This document shows, in pieces, positions 63,206 through 64,000 of a stretch of 64,000 nt of DNA; positions within the stretch are counted from its first letter, which is position 1; every line of letters starts with the position of its first letter. A program made the position numbers and the translations under genes. Source of the DNA: Alkaliphilus sp. NP8 (lineage in GTDB: Bacteria > Bacillota > Clostridia > Peptostreptococcales > Natronincolaceae); assembly GCA_015978205.1 (NCBI GenBank), contig JADWMM010000002.1, positions 62,001 to 126,000 of the forward strand. Reading direction: 5' to 3'. A model generated the notes under the pieces. It was not told the origin of the DNA. It was given only the letters and a program-made list of their open reading frames with translations, and searched no databases.

Positions 63206-64000
63206 ATAATCACCTTTTTATTACCATCTACTATTTGGCCTATAATCTTTACATTCTCTCCTTGGGTCTTTAGTATTTCTAGAGAGTTTTGTACATCATC
63301 TTTACTTACAACTACCACCATGCCTATTCCCATATTAAATGTAGAAAACATTTCTTCTGTACTTATATTTCCTTTTTCTTGCATTAATCTAAATACAGGG
63401 GGTATTTCCCAAGCATTTGTATCAATTTTTGCATCTATATTCTCTGCTAAAATACGAGGAATATTTTCATAAAATCCGCCGCCTGTAATATGGGCAATTC
63501 CTTTTACTTTTATATTTTTAATAAGATCTAAAATAGGCTTTGTATAAATCTTTGTAGGCTTAAGTAATTCTTCACCTAAAGTTGATTCTAATTCTTCTAT
63601 ATAATCTGTGCTTTTCATATTTAAAATCTCAAAGAAAAGTTTTCTTACTAAAGAATAACCATTACTATGAATACCGCTAGATGGTAATCCTAAAATAATA
63701 TCCCCAGGCTTTATATTTTCACCTGTTATAATATTACTTTTATCCACAATTCCCACAGCAAAACCTGCTAAATCATATTCAGATTCATTATATAACCCTG
63801 GCATCTCAGCAGTTTCTCCACCTATTAAAGCACACTGGGATAATCTACAACCTTCAGCTATTCCTCCTACTATTTGAGCAGTTTTTTCTCCTACAAGCTT
63901 TCCAGTTGCAATATAGTCTAAAAAGAATAAGGGCTTAGCTCCTTGACATAAAATATCGTTAACACACATTGCTACACAATCCTGTCCGATTGTATCATGC
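63202..64000 (-). CDS. purM: Phosphoribosylformylglycinamidine cyclo-ligase PurM (5' end outside window)
   Basis: The open frame runs to the window edge, so the N-terminus is missing; 265 codons to the stop are visible. It reads HDTIGQDCVAMCVNDIL at the edge, then GGIAEGCRLSQCALIGGETAEMPG, LPSSGIHSNGYSLVR, VKGIAHITGGGFYENIPR and FNMGIGMVVVV: the AIR synthetase signature. It closes the imidazole ring of AIR. Four-base overlap with purN. Confidence 0.96.
   Translation of the reverse strand, partial: HDTIGQDCVAMCVNDILCQGAKPLFFLDYIATGKLVGEKTAQIVGGIAEGCRLSQCALIGGETAEMPGLYNESEYDLAGFAVGIVDKSNIITGENIKPGDIILGLPSSGIHSNGYSLVRKLFFEILNMKSTDYIEELESTLGEELLKPTKIYTKPILDLIKNIKVKGIAHITGGGFYENIPRILAENIDAKIDTNAWEIPPVFRLMQEKGNISTEEMFSTFNMGIGMVVVVSKDDVQNSLEILKTQGENVKIIGQIVDGNKKVII

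Overview
The window reads as a chromosomal segment of an AT-rich, anaerobic, endospore-forming member of the Clostridia/Tissierellia. Evidence: very low GC throughout, strong AGGAGG-type ribosome binding sites, spore genes (CwlD, GerM, a CsxC-like spore-surface protein), GatCAB, rubrerythrin, a selenoprotein and a tungsten/molybdenum enzyme repertoire. I saw no phage, insertion sequence or CRISPR array. Almost all genes lie on the minus strand.

Region 1 (1-17 kb) is an anaerobic respiration island. It holds a 5'-complete, 3'-truncated DmsA-like Tat-exported molybdoenzyme, a TorD-type chaperone whose ferredoxin-like N-terminus is cut off by a TAA, mobB and moeA, and a multi-[4Fe-4S] protein. 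Next to these is a TtrA-like operon: catalytic subunit, TorD chaperone, four-cluster ferredoxin subunit and a tatA remnant. The TtrA-like gene appears as two ORFs, but they are one frame joined by an in-frame TGA at the molybdenum-ligand position. A hairpin starts 12 nt after the TGA, so this is best read as selenocysteine. A sigma-54 promoter (-24/-12) and two TGTCA-N3-TGACA palindromes precede the operon. Beyond them lies a three-gene sensor: periplasmic binding protein, histidine kinase and sigma-54-activating response regulator. The island ends with an orphan eutH.

Region 2 (17-29.5 kb) is mixed: cwlD; a Fur-box-preceded DUF3793/flavodoxin pair; a CsxC-like spore protein; purL; a BCCT transporter; and a MoaD-like protein after a broken aldehyde ferredoxin oxidoreductase. 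It ends with a secreted copper-amine-oxidase-N-domain protein.

Region 3 (29.5-40.6 kb) has two tiny unlisted ORFs, a minus-strand cluster of eight tRNA genes (with a duplicated tRNA-Arg unit) and rph-rdgB-yfcE. It continues with an RHS/YD-repeat pseudogene, gerM, a DUF2179 protein, a large AMIN/amidase protein, an AIR-synthase-like protein and an unrecognised protein with a faint ADP-ribosyltransferase look.

Region 4 (40.6-64 kb) contains a dicarboxylate/gluconate-type permease, gatCAB, a short rubrerythrin, a TPP-riboswitch-controlled thiamine-precursor ABC transporter operon, ligA, pcrA, tatA, brnQ, a Rossmann-MCP fusion and the purine cluster purM(partial)-purN-purH-purD. Two related small membrane proteins carrying a repeated LLFFFLLLV motif lie 11 kb apart here.

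Main message: the island at 1-15.7 kb encodes a Tat-exported, probably selenocysteine-dependent, TtrA-family oxidoreductase with its own chaperone, cofactor genes and a self-contained sigma-54 sensing circuit. It has no recognisable membrane anchor. Several neighbouring genes (tatA copy, ferredoxin-TorD, AOR, RHS) are decaying.
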